DNA of 50,637 nucleotides, taken from Saprospiraceae bacterium. Lineage in GTDB: Bacteria; Bacteroidota; Bacteroidia; Chitinophagales; Saprospiraceae. The translations under genes were made by a program, and so were the position numbers. The notes below the pieces were generated by a model. That model searched no databases. It saw nothing but the letters and a program-made list of their open reading frames with translations, and was not told where the DNA came from. Numbering within the stretch: the stretch's first letter is position 1; each line of letters begins with the position of its first letter. The stretch is taken from positions 1-50,637 of the forward strand of contig JAHDGU010000021.1 of NCBI GenBank assembly GCA_020627535.1. Reading direction: 5' to 3'. Of this stretch, positions 50,583-50,637 are shown piece after piece.

Positions 50583-50637
50583 TGTAAGCTACCCTTAATT
50601 AGGTGCGTTTAAAACTAAGTGTTTCCATGTTGTTTGA
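50583..50637. repeat. Right copy of inverted terminal repeat (probable IS end)
   Basis: Reverse-complement match to bases 1-55 with two mismatches. Read outward it opens TGTAAGCTACCCTTAATTAG and runs to the window edge. The inner 45 bases are identical between copies. It begins 34 bases from the start of the FAD/Fe-S gene. Probably the left end of an insertion sequence whose body lies outside the window. Confidence 0.8.

Noticed and set aside
1-50637. Linear plasmid or phage with terminal inverted repeats
   Set aside because: No replication, packaging or structural genes; gltBD, amtB, scpB and hppD are typical chromosomal genes, so broken assembly at insertion sequences is simpler.

Overview
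The window looks like a chromosomal segment of a member of the Bacteroidota. The evidence is two secreted proteins with type IX secretion (T9SS) C-terminal sorting domains, a sigma-FecR-TonB receptor trio, a DUF2480 protein, start-proximal TAnnTTTG promoter boxes of the Bacteroidota type, and near-absence of Shine-Dalgarno sequences. A Saprospiria-like, free-living polysaccharide user is my guess; family and genus cannot be fixed from the sequence. No tRNA, rRNA, CRISPR array, prophage or complete insertion sequence was seen. Both window ends carry the same 55-base sequence in inverted orientation (2 mismatches), which looks like two outward-facing copies of one insertion-sequence end, so this is probably a contig broken at repeats.

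Region 1 (1-11.1 kb) is visibly AT-richer than the rest and is entirely on the minus strand. Read in transcription order it holds a TetR regulator with two tandem operator-like palindromes, a TolC-type outer membrane factor fused to an ABC substrate-binding-like domain, a membrane-fusion lipoprotein, an RND efflux pump, a PPK1-type polyphosphate kinase, a potassium channel, and a membrane protein resembling PycTM (Pycsar antiphage) effectors. The genes are close enough to form one long transcript.

Region 2 (11.6-20.6 kb, minus strand) is a nitrogen-assimilation operon: PII protein, AmtB ammonium channel, glutamate synthase large and small subunits (ATGA overlap), then a YfcC-type carrier. The PII protein has lost two usual ATP-contacting residues. 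Region 3 (20.8-25.8 kb, minus strand) holds a sterol-desaturase-family hydroxylase, a lytic transglycosylase, a DUF2480 protein, ScpB, a lipoprotein sorbosone-type dehydrogenase and a coupled YCII-domain lipoprotein.

Region 4 (26-39 kb) is an extracytoplasmic nutrition and surface block: a GH9 glycanase with a T9SS tail and a GH43-like enzyme on the minus strand; divergently, an ECF sigma factor, FecR anti-sigma and TonB-dependent receptor, then a secreted amidohydrolase and a giant T9SS protein with an N-terminal thioredoxin-like domain and SprB-like repeats, closed by a strong terminator.

Region 5 (39-50.6 kb) is housekeeping and regulation: a NYN-domain protein, a CPBP protease with an unknown secreted protein, 4-hydroxyphenylpyruvate dioxygenase divergent from a MarR regulator with a palindrome between them, an RluF-type pseudouridine synthase, an ECF42-like sigma factor module (DGPF protein, DUF1761 protein, sigma factor, membrane protein), and a large FAD/Fe-S oxidoreductase next to the right-hand repeat.
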